Below are positions 14,824 to 28,800 of a stretch of DNA of 64,000 bases, piece by piece. Source of the DNA: Tipula vernalis (lineage: Eukaryota > Arthropoda > Insecta > Diptera > Tipulidae); the NCBI GenBank assembly GCA_958295665.1, contig OY282560.1:94899930-94963929 (forward strand). Direction: 5' to 3'. Both the position numbers and the translations under genes were made by a program. Numbering within the stretch: the stretch's first letter is position 1; each line of letters opens with the position of its first letter. The notes under the pieces were generated by a model. That model was given only the letters and a program-made list of their open reading frames with translations, did not search any database and was not told where the DNA came from.

Positions 14824-17800
14824 ATGGTCCGATTACGATGGTTGATACCTCTATCAATAGGTTTCGGGACCTGTAATTGCTGTGACAATTTTCATTTTGA
14901 TTGCTCGATTATTTCTAAACATTTCTTAGAAAATTCAATTTTATTGAAAATCAACTGAGCTATAGCCCACAAGTTTTTGGGCGGCAAAAATCTAAAATGG
15001 TCCGATTACGATGGTTGATACCTCTATCAATAGGTTTGGGGATCTGTAATTGCTGTGACAATTTTCATTTTGATTGCTCGATTATTTCTAAACATTTCTT
15101 AGAAAATTCAATTTTATTGAAAATCAACTGAGTTATAGCCCACAAGCTTTTGGGCTTCAAAAATCTAAAATGGTCCGATTACGATGGTTGATACCTCTAT
15201 CAATAGGTTTCGGGACCTGTAATTGCTGTGACAGTTTTCATTTTGATTGCTCGATTATTTCTAAACATTTCTTAGAAAATTCAATTTTATTGAAAATCAA
15301 CTGAGCTATAGCCCACAAGTTTTTGGGCGGCAAAAATCTAAAATGGTCCGATTACGATGGTTGATACCTCTATCAATAGGTTTCGGGACCTGTAATTGCT
15401 GTGACAATTTTCATTTTGATTGCTCGATTATTTCTAAACATTTCTTAGAAAATTCAATTTTATTGAAAATCAACTGAGCTATAGCCCACAAGTTTTTGGG
15501 CGGCAAAAATCTAAAATGGTCCGATTACGATGGTTGATACCTCTATCAATAGGTTTCGGGACCTGTAATTGCTGTGACAATTTTCATTTTGATTGCTCGA
15601 TTATTTCTAAACATTTCTTATAAAATTCAATTTTATTGAAAATTAACTGAGCTATAGCCCACAAGTTTTTGGGCTTCAAAAATCTAAAATGGTCCGATTA
15701 CGATGGTTGATACCTCTATCAATAGGTTTCGGGACCTGTAATTGCTGTGACAATTTTCATTTTGATTGCTCGATTATTTCTAAACATTTCTTAGAAAATT
15801 CAATTTTATTGAAAATCAACTGAGCTATAGCCCACAAGTTTTTGGGCGGCAAAAATCTAAAATGGTCCGATTACGATGGTTGATACCTCTATCAATAGGT
15901 TTGGGGATCTGTAATTGCTGTGACAATTTTCATTTTGATTGCTCGATTATTTCTAAACATTTCTTAGAAAATTCAATTTTATTGAAAATCAACTGAGCTA
16001 TAGCCCACAAGTTTTTGGGCTTCAAAAATCTAAAATGGTACGATTACGATGGTTGATACCTCTATCAATAGGTTTCGGGACCTGTAATTGCTGTGACAAT
16101 TTTCATTTTGATTGCTCGATTATTTCTAAACATTTCTTAGAAAATTCAATTTTATTGAAAATCAACTGAGCTATAGCCCACAAGTTTTTGGGCGGCAAAA
16201 ATCTAAAATGGTCCGATTACGATGGTTGATACCTCTATCAATAGGTTTCGGGACCTGTAATTGCTGTGACAATTTTCATTTTGATTGCTCGATTATTTCT
16301 AAACATTTCTTAGAAAATTCAATTTTATTGAAAATTAACTGAGCTATAGCCCACAAGTTTTTGGGCGGCAAAAATCTAAAATGGTCCGATTACGATGGTT
16401 GATACCTCTATCAATAGGTTTCGGGACCTGTAATTGCTGTGACAATTTTCATTTTGATTGCTCGATTATTTCTAAACATTTCTTAGAAAATTCAATTTTA
16501 TTGAAAATCAACTGAGCTATAGCCCACAAGTTTTTGGGCGGCAAAAATCTAAAATGGTCCGATTACGATGGTTGATACCTCTATCAATAGGTTTCGGGAC
16601 CTGTAATTGCTGTGACAATTTTCATTTTGATTGCTCGATTATTTCTAAACATTTCTTAGAAAATTCAATTTTATTGAAAATTAACTGAGCTATAGCCCAC
16701 AAGTTTTTGGGCTTCAAAAATCTAAAATGGTCCGATTACGATGGTTGATACCTCTATCAATAGGTTTGGGGATCTGTAATTGCTGTGACAATTTTCATTT
16801 TGATTGCTCGATTATTTCTAAACATTTCTTAGAAAATTCAATTTTATTGAAAATTAACTGAGCTATAGCCCACAAGTTTTTGGGCTTCAAAAATCTAAAA
16901 TGGTCCGATTACGATGGTTGATACCTCTATCAATAGGTTTCGGGACCTGTAATTGCTGTGACAATTTTCATTTTGATTGCTCGATTATTTCTAAACATTT
17001 CTTAGAAAATTCAATTTTATTGAAAATTAACTGAGCTATAGCCCACAAGTTTTTGGGCTTCAAAAATCTAAAATGGTCCGATTACGATGGTTGATACCTC
17101 TATCAATAGGTTTGGGGATCTGTAATTGCTGTGACAATTTTCATTTTGATTGCTCGATTATTTCTAAACATTTCTTAGAAAATTCAATTTTATTGAAAAT
17201 TAACTGAGCTATAGCCCACAAGTTTTTGGGCTTCAAAAATCTAAAATGGTCCGATTACGATGGTTGATACCTCTATCAATAGGTTTCGGGACCTGTAATT
17301 GCTGTGACAATTTTCATTTTGATTGCTCGATTATTTCTAAACATTTCTTAGAAAATTCAATTTTATTGAAAATCAACTGAGCTATAGCCCACAAGTTTTT
17401 GGGCGGCAAAAATCTAAAATGGTCCGATTACGATGGTTGATACCTCTATCAATAGGTTTCGGGACCTGTAATTGCTGTGACAATTTTCATTTTGATTGCT
17501 CGATTATTTCTAAACATTTCTTAGAAAATTCAATTTTATTGAAAATCAACTGAGCTATAGCCCACAAGTTTTTGGGCGGCAAAAATCTAAAATGGTCCGA
17601 TTACGATGGTTGATACCTCTATCAATAGGTTTCGGGACCTGTAATTGCTGTGACAATTTTCATTTTGATTGCTCGATTATTTCTAAACATTTCTTAGAAA
17701 ATTCAATTTTATTGAAAATTAACTGAGCTATAGCCCACAAGTTTTTGGGCTTCAAAAATCTAAAATGGTCCGATTACGATGGTTGATACCTCTATCAATA

Positions 17801-20800
17801 GGTTTGGGGATCTGTAATTGCTGTGACAATTTTCATTTTGATTGCTCGATTATTTCTAAACATTTCTTAGAAAATTCAATTTTATTGAAAATTAACTGAG
17901 CTATAGCCCACAAGTTTTTGGGCTTCAAAAATCTAAAATGGTCCGATTACGATGGTTGATACCTCTATCAATAGGTTTCGGGACCTGTAATTGCTGTGAC
18001 AATTTTCATTTTGATTGCTCGATTATTTCTAAACATTTCTTAGAAAATTCAATTTTATTGAAAATCAACTGAGCTATAGCCCACAAGTTTTTGGGCGGCA
18101 AAAATCTAAAATGGTCCGATTACGATGGTTGATACCTCTATCAATAGGTTTGGGGATCTGTAATTGCTGTGACAATTTTCATTTTGATTGCTCGATTATT
18201 TCTAAACATTTCTTAGAAAATTCAATTTTATTGAAAATCAACTGAGCTATAGCCCACAAGTTTTTGGGCGGCAAAAATCTAAAATGGTCCGATTACGATG
18301 GTTGATACCTCTATCAATAGGTTTCGGGACCTGTAATTGCTGTGACAATTTTCATTTTGATTGCTCGATTATTTCTAAACATTTCTTAGAAAATTCAATT
18401 TTATTGAAAATTAACTGAGCTATAGCCCACAAGTTTTTGGGCTTCAAAAATCTAAAATGGTCCGATTACGATGGTTGATACCTCTATCAATAGGTTTGGG
18501 GATCTGTAATTGCTGTGACAATTTTCATTTTGATTGCTCGATTATTTCTAAACATTTCTTAGAAAATTCAATTTTATTGAAAATCAACTGAGCTATAGCC
18601 CACAAGTTTTTGGGCGGCAAAAATCTAAAATGGTCCGATTACGATGGTTGATACCTCTATCAATAGGTTTGGGGATCTGTAATTGCTGTGACAATTTTCA
18701 TTTTGATTGCTCGATTATTTCTAAACATTTCTTAGAAAATTCAATTTTATTGAAAATCAACTGAGCTATAGCCCACAAGTTTTTGGGCTTCAAAAATCTA
18801 AAATGGTCCGATTACGATGGTTGATACCTCTATCAATAGGTTTCGGGACCTGTAATTGCTGTGACAATTTTCATTTTGATTGCTCGATTATTTCTAAACA
18901 TTTCTTAGAAAATTCAATTTTATTGAAAATCAACTGAGCTATAGCCCACAAGTTTTTGGGCGGCAAAAATCTAAAATGGTCCGATTACGATGGTTGATAC
19001 CTCTATCAATAGGTTTCGGGACCTGTAATTGCTGTGACAATTTTCATTTTGATTGCTCGATTATTTCTAAACATTTCTTAGAAAATTCAATTTTATTGAA
19101 AATCAACTGAGCTATAGCCCACAAGTTTTTGGGCGGCAAAAATCTAAAATGGTCCGATTACGATGGTTGATACCTCTATCAATAGGTTTCGGGACCTGTA
19201 ATTGCTGTGACAATTTTCATTTTGATTGCTCGATTATTTCTAAACATTTCTTAGAAAACTCAATTTTATTGAAAATCAACTGAGCTATAGCCCACAAGTT
19301 TTTGGGCGGCAAAAATCTAAAATGGTCCGATTACGATGGTTGATACCTCTATCAATAGGTTTCGGGACCTGTAATTGCTGTGACAATTTTCATTTTGATT
19401 GCTCGATTATTTCTAAACATTTCTTAGAAAATTCAATTTTATTGAAAATTAACTGAGCTATAGCCCACAAGTTTTTGGGCTTCAAAAATCTAAAATGGTC
19501 CGATTACGATGGTTGATACCTCTATCAATAGGTTTCGGGACCTGTAATTGCTGTGACAATTTTCATTTTGATTGCTCGATTATTTCTAAACATTTCTTAG
19601 AAAATTCAATTTTATTGAAAATTAACTGAGCTATAGCCCACAAGTTTTTGGGCTTCAAAAATCTAAAATGGTCCGATTACGATGGTTGATACCTCTATCA
19701 ATAGGTTTCGGGACCTGTAATTGCTGTGACAATTTTCATTTTGATTGCTCGATTATTTCTAAACATTTCTTAGAAAATTCAATTTTATTGAAAATTAACT
19801 GAGCTATAGCCCACAAGTTTTTGGGCTTCAAAAATCTAAAATGGTCCGATTACGATGGTTGATACCTCTATCAATAGGTTTGGGGATCTGTAATTGCTGT
19901 GACAATTTTCATTTTGATTGCTCGATTATTTCTAAACATTTCTTAGAAAATTCAATTTTATTGAAAATTAACTGAGCTATAGCCCACAAGTTTTTGGGCT
20001 TCAAAAATCTAAAATGGTCCGATTACGATGGTTGATACCTCTATCAATAGGTTTCGGGACCTGTAATTGCTGTGACAATTTTCATTTTGATTGCTCGATT
20101 ATTTCTAAACATTTCTTAGAAAATTCAATTTTATTGAAAATCAACTGAGCTATAGCCCACAAGTTTTTGGGCTTCAAAAATCTAAAATGGTCCGATTACG
20201 ATGGTTGATACCTCTATCAATAGGTTTCGGGACCTGTAATTGCTGTGACAATTTTCATTTTGATTGCTCGATTATTTCTAAACATTTCTTAGAAAATTCA
20301 ATTTTATTGAAAATCAACTGAGCTATAGCCCACAAGTTTTTGGGCGGCAAAAATCTAAAATGGTCCGATTACGATGGTTGATACCTCTATCAATAGGTTT
20401 CGGGACCTGTAATTGCTGTGACAATTTTCATTTTGATTGCTCGATTATTTCTAAACATTTCTTAGAAAATTCAATTTTATTGAAAATTAACTGAGCTATA
20501 GCCCACAAGTTTTTGGGCTTCAAAAATCTAAAATGGTCCGATTACGATGGTTGATACCTCTATCAATAGGTTTGGGGATCTGTAATTGCTGTGACAATTT
20601 TCATTTTGATTGCTCGATTATTTCTAAACATTTCTTAGAAAATTCAATTTTATTGAAAATTAACTGAGCTATAGCCCACAAGTTTTTGGGCTTCAAAAAT
20701 CTAAAATGGTCCGATTACGATGGTTGATACCTCTATCAATAGGTTTCGGGACCTGTAATTGCTGTGACAATTTTCATTTTGATTGCTCGATTATTTCTAT

Positions 20801-23800
20801 ACATTTCTTAGAAAATTCAATTATATTGAAAACCAACTGAGCTATAGCCCACAAGTTTTTGGGCGGCAAAAATCTAAAATGGTCCGATTACGATGGTTGA
20901 TACCTCTATCAATAGGTTTGGGGATCTGTAATTGCTGTGACAATTTTCATTTTGATTGCTCGATTATTTCTAAACATTTCTTAGAAAATTCAATTTTATT
21001 GAAAATCAACTGAGCTATAGCCCACAAGTTTTTGGGCGGCAAAAATCTAAAATGGTCCGATTACGATGGTTGATACCTCTATCAATAGGTTTCGGGACCT
21101 GTAATTGCTGTGACAATTTTCATTTTGATTGCTCGATTATTTCTAAACATTTCTTAGAAAATTCAATTTTATTGAAAATCAACTGAGCTATAGCCCACAA
21201 GTTTTTGGGAGGCAAAAATCTAAAATGGTCCGATTACGATGGTTGATACCTCTATCAATAGGTTTCGGGACCTGTAATTGCTGTGACAATTTTCATTTTG
21301 ATTGCTCGATTATTTCTAAAAATTTCTTAGAAAATTCAATTTTATTGAAAATTAACTGAGCTATAGCCCACAAGTTTTTGGGCTTCAAAAATCTAAAATG
21401 GTCCGATTACGATGGTTGATACCTCTATCAATAGGTTTCGGGACCTGTAATTGCTGTGACAATTTTCATTTTGATTGCTCGATTATTTCTAAACATTTCT
21501 TAGAAAATTCAATTTTATTGAAAATCAACTGAGCTATAGCCCACAAGTTTTTGGGCGGCAAAAATCTAAAATGGTCCGATTACGATGGTTGATACCTCTA
21601 TCAATAGGTTTCGGGACCTGTAATTGCTGTGACAATTTTCATTTTGATTGCTCGATTATTTCTAAACATTTCTTAGAAAATTCAATTTTATTGAAAATCA
21701 ACTGAGCTATAGCCCACAAGTTTTTGGGCGGCAAAAATCTAAAATGGTCCGATTACGATGGTTGATACCTCTATCAATAGGTTTCGGGACCTGTAATTGC
21801 TGTGACAATTTTCATTTTGATTGCTCGATTATTTCTAAACATTTCTTAGAAAATTCAATTTTATTGAAAATTAACTGAGCTATAGCCCACAAGTTTTTGG
21901 GCTTCAAAAATCTAAAATGGTCCGATTACGATGGTTGATACCTCTATCAATAGGTTTGGGGATCTGTAATTGCTGTGACAATTTTCATTTTGATTGCTCG
22001 ATTATTTCTAAACATTTCTTAGAAAATTCAATTTTATTGAAAATTAACTGAGCTATAGCCCACAAGTTTTTGGGCTTCAAAAATCTAAAATGGTCCGATT
22101 ACGATGGTTGATACCTCTATCAATAGGTTTCGGGACCTGTAATTGCTGTGACAATTTTCATTTTGATTGCTCGATTATTTCTAAACATTTCTTAGAAAAT
22201 TCAATTTTATTGAAAACCAACTGAGCTATAGCCCACAAGTTTTTGGGCGGCAAAAATCTAAAATGGTCCGATTACGATGGTTGATACCTCTATCAATAGG
22301 TTTCGGGACCTGTAATTGCTGTGACAATTTTCATTTTGATTGCTCGATTATTTCTAAAAATTTCTTAGAAAATTCAATTTTATTGAAAATTAACTGAGCT
22401 ATAGCCCACAAGTTTTTGGGCTTCAAAAATCTAAAATGGTCCGATTACGATGGTTGATACCTCTATCAATAGGTTTCGGGACCTGTAATTGCTGTGACAA
22501 TTTTCATTTTGATTGCTCGATTATTTCTAAACATTTCTTAGAAAATTCAATTTTATTGAAAATCAACTGAGCTATAGCCCACAAGTTTTTGGGCGGCAAA
22601 AATCTAAAATGGTCCGATTACGATGGTTGATACCTCTATCAATAGGTTTCGGGACCTGTAATTGCTGTGACAATTTTCATTTTGATTGCTCGATTATTTC
22701 TAAACATTTCTTAGAAAATTCAATTTTATTGAAAATCAACTGAGCTATAGCCCACAAGTTTTTGGGCGGCAAAAATCTAAAATGGTCCGATTACGATGGT
22801 TGATACCTCTATCAATAGGTTTCGGGACCTGTAATTGCTGTGACAATTTTCATTTTGATTGCTCGATTATTTCTAAACATTTCTTAGAAAATTCAATTTT
22901 ATTGAAAATCAACTGAGCTATAGCCCACAAGTTTTTGGGCGGCAAAAATCTAAAATGGTCCGATTACGATGGTTGATACCTCTATCAATAGGTTTCGGGA
23001 CCTGTAATTGCTGTGACAATTTTCATTTTGATTGCTCGATTATTTCTAAACATTTCTTAGAAAATTCAATTTTATTGAAAATTAACTGAGCTATAGCCCA
23101 CAAGTTTTTGGGCTTCAAAAATCTAAAATGGTCCGATTACGATGGTTGATACCTCTATCAATAGGTTTGGGGATCTGTAATTGCTGTGACAATTTTCATT
23201 TTGATTGCTCGATTATTTCTAAACATTTCTTAGAAAATTCAATTTTATTGAAAATTAACTGAGCTATAGCCCACAAGTTTTTGGGCTTCAAAAATCTAAA
23301 ATGGTCCGATTACGATGGTTGATACCTCTATCAATAGGTTTCGGGACCTGTAATTGCTGTGACAATTTTCATTTTGATTGCTCGATTATTTCTAAACATT
23401 TCTTAGAAAATTCAATTTTATTGAAAATCAACTGAGCTATAGCCCACAAGTTTTTGGGCGGCAAAAATCTAAAATGGTCCGATTACGATGGTTGATACCT
23501 CTATCAATAGGTTTGGGGACCTGTAATTGCTGTGACAATTTTCATTTTGATTGCTCGATTATTTCTAAACATTTCTTAGAAAATTCAATTATATTGAAAA
23601 TCAACTGAGCTATAGCCCACAAGTTTTTGGGCGGCAAAAATCTAAAATGGTCCGATTACGATGGTTGATACCTCTATCAATAGGTTTCGGGACCTGTAAT
23701 TGCTGTGACAATTTTCATTTTGATTGCTCGATTATTTCTAAACATTTCTTAGAAAATTCAATTTTATTGAAAATCAACTGAGCTATAGCCCACAAGTTTT

Positions 23801-26800
23801 TGGGCGGCAAAAATCTAAAATGGTCCGATTACGATGGTTGATACCTCTATTAATAGGTTTCGGGACCTGTAATTGCTGTGACAATTTTCATTTTGATTGC
23901 TCGATTATTTCTAAACATTTCTTAGAAAATTCAATTTTATTGAAAATTAACTGAGCTATAGCCCACAAGTTTTTGGGCTTCAAAAATCTAAAATGGTCCG
24001 ATTACGATGGTTGATACCTCTATCAATAGGTTTGGGGATCTGTAATTGCTGTGACAATTTTCATTTTGATTGCTCGATTATTTCTAAACATTTCTTAGAA
24101 AATTCAATTTTATTGAAAATTAACTGAGCTATAGCCCACAAGTTTTTGGGCTTCAAAAATCTAAAATGGTCCGATTACGATGGTTGATACCTCTATCAAT
24201 AGGTTTCGGGACCTGTAATTGCTGTGACAATTTTCATTTTGATTGCTCGATTATTTCTAAACATTTCTTAGAAAATTCAATTTTATTGAAAATTAACTGA
24301 GCTATAGCCCACAAGTTTTTGGGCTTCAAAAATCTAAAATGGTCCGATTACGATGGTTGATACCTCTATCAATAGGTTTGGGGATCTGTAATTGCTGTGA
24401 CAATTTTCATTTTGATTGCTCGATTATTTCTAAACATTTCTTAGAAAATTCAATTTTATTGAAAATTAACTGAGCTATAGCCCACAAGTTTTTGGGCTTC
24501 AAAAATGTAAAATGGTCCGATTACGATGGTTGATACCTCTATCAATAGGTTTCGGGACCTGTAATTGCTGTGACAATTTTCATTTTGATTGCTCGATTAT
24601 TTCTAAACATTTCTTAGAAAATTCAATTTTATTGAAAATCAACTGAGCTATAGCCCACAAGTTTTTGGGCGGCAAAAATCTAAAATTGTCCGATTACGAT
24701 GGTTGATACCTCTATCAATAGGTTTCGGGACCTGTAATTGCTGTGACAATTTTCATTTTGATTGCTCGATTATTTCTAAACATTTCTTAGAAAATTCAAT
24801 TTTATTGAAAATCAACTGAGCTATAGCCCACAAGTTTTTGGGCGGCAAAAATCTAAAATGGTCCGATTACGATGGTTGATACCTCTATCAATAGGTTTCG
24901 GGACCTGTAATTGCTGTGACAATTTTCATTTTGATTGCTCGATTATTTCTAAACATTTCTTAGAAAATTCAATTTTATTGAAAATTAACTGAGCTATAGC
25001 CCACAAGTTTTTGGGCTTCAAAAATCTAAAATGGTCCGATTACGATGGTTGATACCTCTATCAATAGGTTTGGGGATCTGTAATTGCTGTGACAATTTTC
25101 ATTTTGATTGCTCGATTATTTCTAAACATTTCTTAGAAAATTCAATTTTATTGAAAATTAACTGAGCTATAGCCCACAAGTTTTTGGGCTTCAAAAATCT
25201 AAAATGGTCCGATTACGATGGTTGATACCTCTATCAATAGGTTTCGGGACCTGTAATTGCTGTGACAATTTTCATTTTGATTGCTCGATTATTTCTAAAC
25301 ATTTCTTAGAAAATTCAATTTTATTGAAAATTAACTGCGCTATAGCCCACAAGTTTTTGGGCTTCAAAAATCTAAAATGGTCCGATTACGATGGTTGATA
25401 CCTCTATCAATAGGTTTGGGGATCTGTAATTGCTGTGACAATTTTCATTTTGATTGCTCGATTATTTCTAAACATTTCTTAGAAAATTCAATTTTATTGA
25501 AAATTAACTGAGCTATAGCCCACAAGTTTTTGGGCTTCAAAAATCTAAAATGGTCCGATTACGATGGTTGATACCTCTATCAATAGGTTTGGGGATCTGT
25601 AATTGCTGTGACAATTTTCATTTTGATTGCTCGATTATTTCTAAACATTTCTTAGAAAATTCAATTTTATTGAAAATCAACTGAGCTATAGCCCACAAGT
25701 TTTTGGGCGGCAAAAATCTAAAATGGTCCGATTACGATGGTTGATACCTCTATCAATAGGTTTCGGGACCTGTAATTGCTGTGACAATTTTCATTTTGAT
25801 TGCTCGATTATTTCTAAACATTTCTTAGAAAATTCAATTTTATTGAAAATCTACTGAGTTATAGCCCACAAGTTTTTGGGCGGCAAAAATCTAAAATGGT
25901 CCGATTACGATGGTTGATACCTCTATCAATAGGTTTCGGGACCTGTAATTGCTGTGACAATTTTCATTTTGATTGCTCGATTATTTCTAAACATTTCTTA
26001 GAAAATTCAATTTTATTGAAAATCAACTGAGCTATAGCCCACAAGTTTTTGGGCGGCAAAAATCTAAAATGGTCCGATTACGATGGTTGATACCTCTATC
26101 AATAGGTTTCGGGACCTGTAATTGCTGTGACAATTTTCATTTTGATTGCTCGATTATTTCTAAACATTTCTTAGAAAATTCAATTTTATTGAAAATCAAC
26201 TGAGGTATAGCCCACAAGTTTTTGGGCGGCAAAAATCTAAAATGGTCCGATTACGATGGTTGATACCTCTATCAATAGGTTTCGGGACCTGTAATTGCTG
26301 TGACAATTTTCATTTTGATTGCTCGATTATTTCTAAACATTTCTTAGACAATTCAATTTTATTGAAAATCAACTGAGCTATAGCCCACAAGTTTTTGGGC
26401 GGCAAAAATCTAAAATGGTCCGATTACGATGGTTGATACCTCTATCAATAGGTTTCGGGACCTGTAATTGCTGTGACAATTTTCATTTTGATTGCTCGAT
26501 TATTTCTAAACATTTCTTAGAAAATTCAATTTTATTGAAAATTAACTGAGCTATAGCCCACAAGTTTTTGGGCTTCAAAAATCTAAAATGGTCCGATTAC
26601 GATGGTTGATACCTCTATCAATAGGTTTCGGAACCTGTAATTGCTGTGACAATTTTCATTTTGATTGCTCGATTATTTCTAAACATTTCTTAGAAAATTC
26701 AATTTTATTGAAAATCAACTGAGTTATAGCCCACAAGTTTTTGGGCGGCAAAAATCTAAAATGGTCCGATTACGATGGTTGATACCTCTATCAATAGGTT

Positions 26801-28800
26801 TCGGGACCTGTAATTGCTGTGACAATTTTCATTTTGATTGCTCGATTATTTCTAAACATTTCTTAGAAAATTCAATTTTATTGAAAATTAACTGAGCTAT
26901 AGCCCACAAGTTTTTGGGCTTCAAAAATCTAAAATGGTCCGATTACGATGGTTGATACCTCTATCAATAGGTTTCGGGACCTGTAATTGCTGTGACAATT
27001 TTCATTTTGATTGCTCGATTATTTCTAAACATTTCTTAGAAAATTCAATTTTATTGAAAATCAACTGAGCTATAGCCCAAAATTTTTTGGGCGGCAAAAA
27101 TCTAAAATGGTCCGATTACGATGGTTGATACCTCTATCAATAGGTTTCGGGACCTGTAATTGCTGTGACAATTTTCATTTTGATTGCTCGATTATTTCTA
27201 AACATTTCTTAGAAAATTCAATTTTATTGAAAATCAACTGAGCTATAGCCCACAAGTTTTAGGGCGGCAAAAATCTAAAATGGTCCGATTACGATGGTTG
27301 ATACCTCTATCAATAGGTTTCGGGACCTGTAATTGCTGTGACAATTTTCATTTTGATTGCTCGATTATTTCTAAACATTTCTTAGAAAATTCAATTTTAT
27401 TGAAAATTAACTGAGCTATAGCCCACAAGTTTTTGGGCGGCAAAAATCTAAAATGGTCCGATTACGATGGTTGATACCTCTATCAATAGGTTTCGGGACC
27501 TGTAATTGCTGTGACAATTTTCATTTTGATTGCTCGATTATTTCTAAACATTTCTTAGAAAATTCAATTTTATTGAAAATCAACTGAGCTATAGCCCACA
27601 AGTTTTTGGGCGGCAAAAATCTAAAATGGTCCGATTACGATGGTTGATACCTCTATCAATAGGTTTCGGGACCTGTAATTGCTGTGAAAATTTTCATTTT
27701 GATTGCTCGATTATTTCTAAACATTTCTTAGAAAATTCAATTTTATTGAAAATCAACTGAGCTATAGCCCACAAGTTTTTGGGCGGCAAAAATCTAAAAT
27801 GGTCCGATTACGATGGTTGATACCTCTATCAATAGGTTTCGGGACCTGTAATTGCTGTGACAATTTTCATTTTGATTGCTCGATTATTTCTAAACATTTC
27901 ATAGAAAATTCAATTTTATTGAAAATCAACTGAGCTATAGCCCACAAGTTTTTGGGCGGCAAAAATCTAAAATGGTCCGATTACGATGGTTGATACCTCT
28001 ATCAATAGGTTTCGGGACCTGTAATTGCTGTGACAATTTTCATTTTGATTGCTCGATTATTTCTAAACATTTCTTAGAAAATTCAATTTTATTGAAAATT
28101 AACTGAGCTATAGCCCACAAGTTTTTGGGCTTCAAAAATCTAAAATGGTCCGATTACGATGGTTGATACCTCTATCAATAGGTTTCGGGACCTGTAATTG
28201 CTGTGACAATTTTCATTTTGATTGCTCGATTATTTCTAAACATTTCTTAGAAAATTCAATTTTATTGAAAATCAACTGAGCTATAGCCCACAAGTTTTTG
28301 GGCGGCAAAAATCTAAAATGGTCCGATTACGATGGTTGATACCTCTATCAATAGGTTTCGGGACCTGTAATTGCTGTGACAATTTTCATTTTGATTGCTC
28401 GATTATTTCTAAACATTTCTTAGAAAATTCAATTTTATTGAAAATCAACTGAGCTATAGCCCACAAGTTTTTGGGCGGCAAAAATCTAAAATGGTCCGAT
28501 TACGATGGTTGATACCTCTATCAATAGGTTTGGGGATCTGTAATTGCTGTGACAATTTTCATTTTGATTGCTCGATTATTTCTAAACATTTCTTAGAAAA
28601 TTCAATTTTATTGAAAATCAACTGAGCTATAGCCCACAAGTTTTTGGGCGGCAAAAATCTAAAATGGTCCGATTACGATGGTTGATACCTCTATCAATAG
28701 GTTTCGGGACCTGTAATTGCTGTGACAATTTTCATTTTGATTGCTCGATTATTTCTAAACATTTCTTAGAAAATTCAATTTTATTGAAAATCAACTGAGG

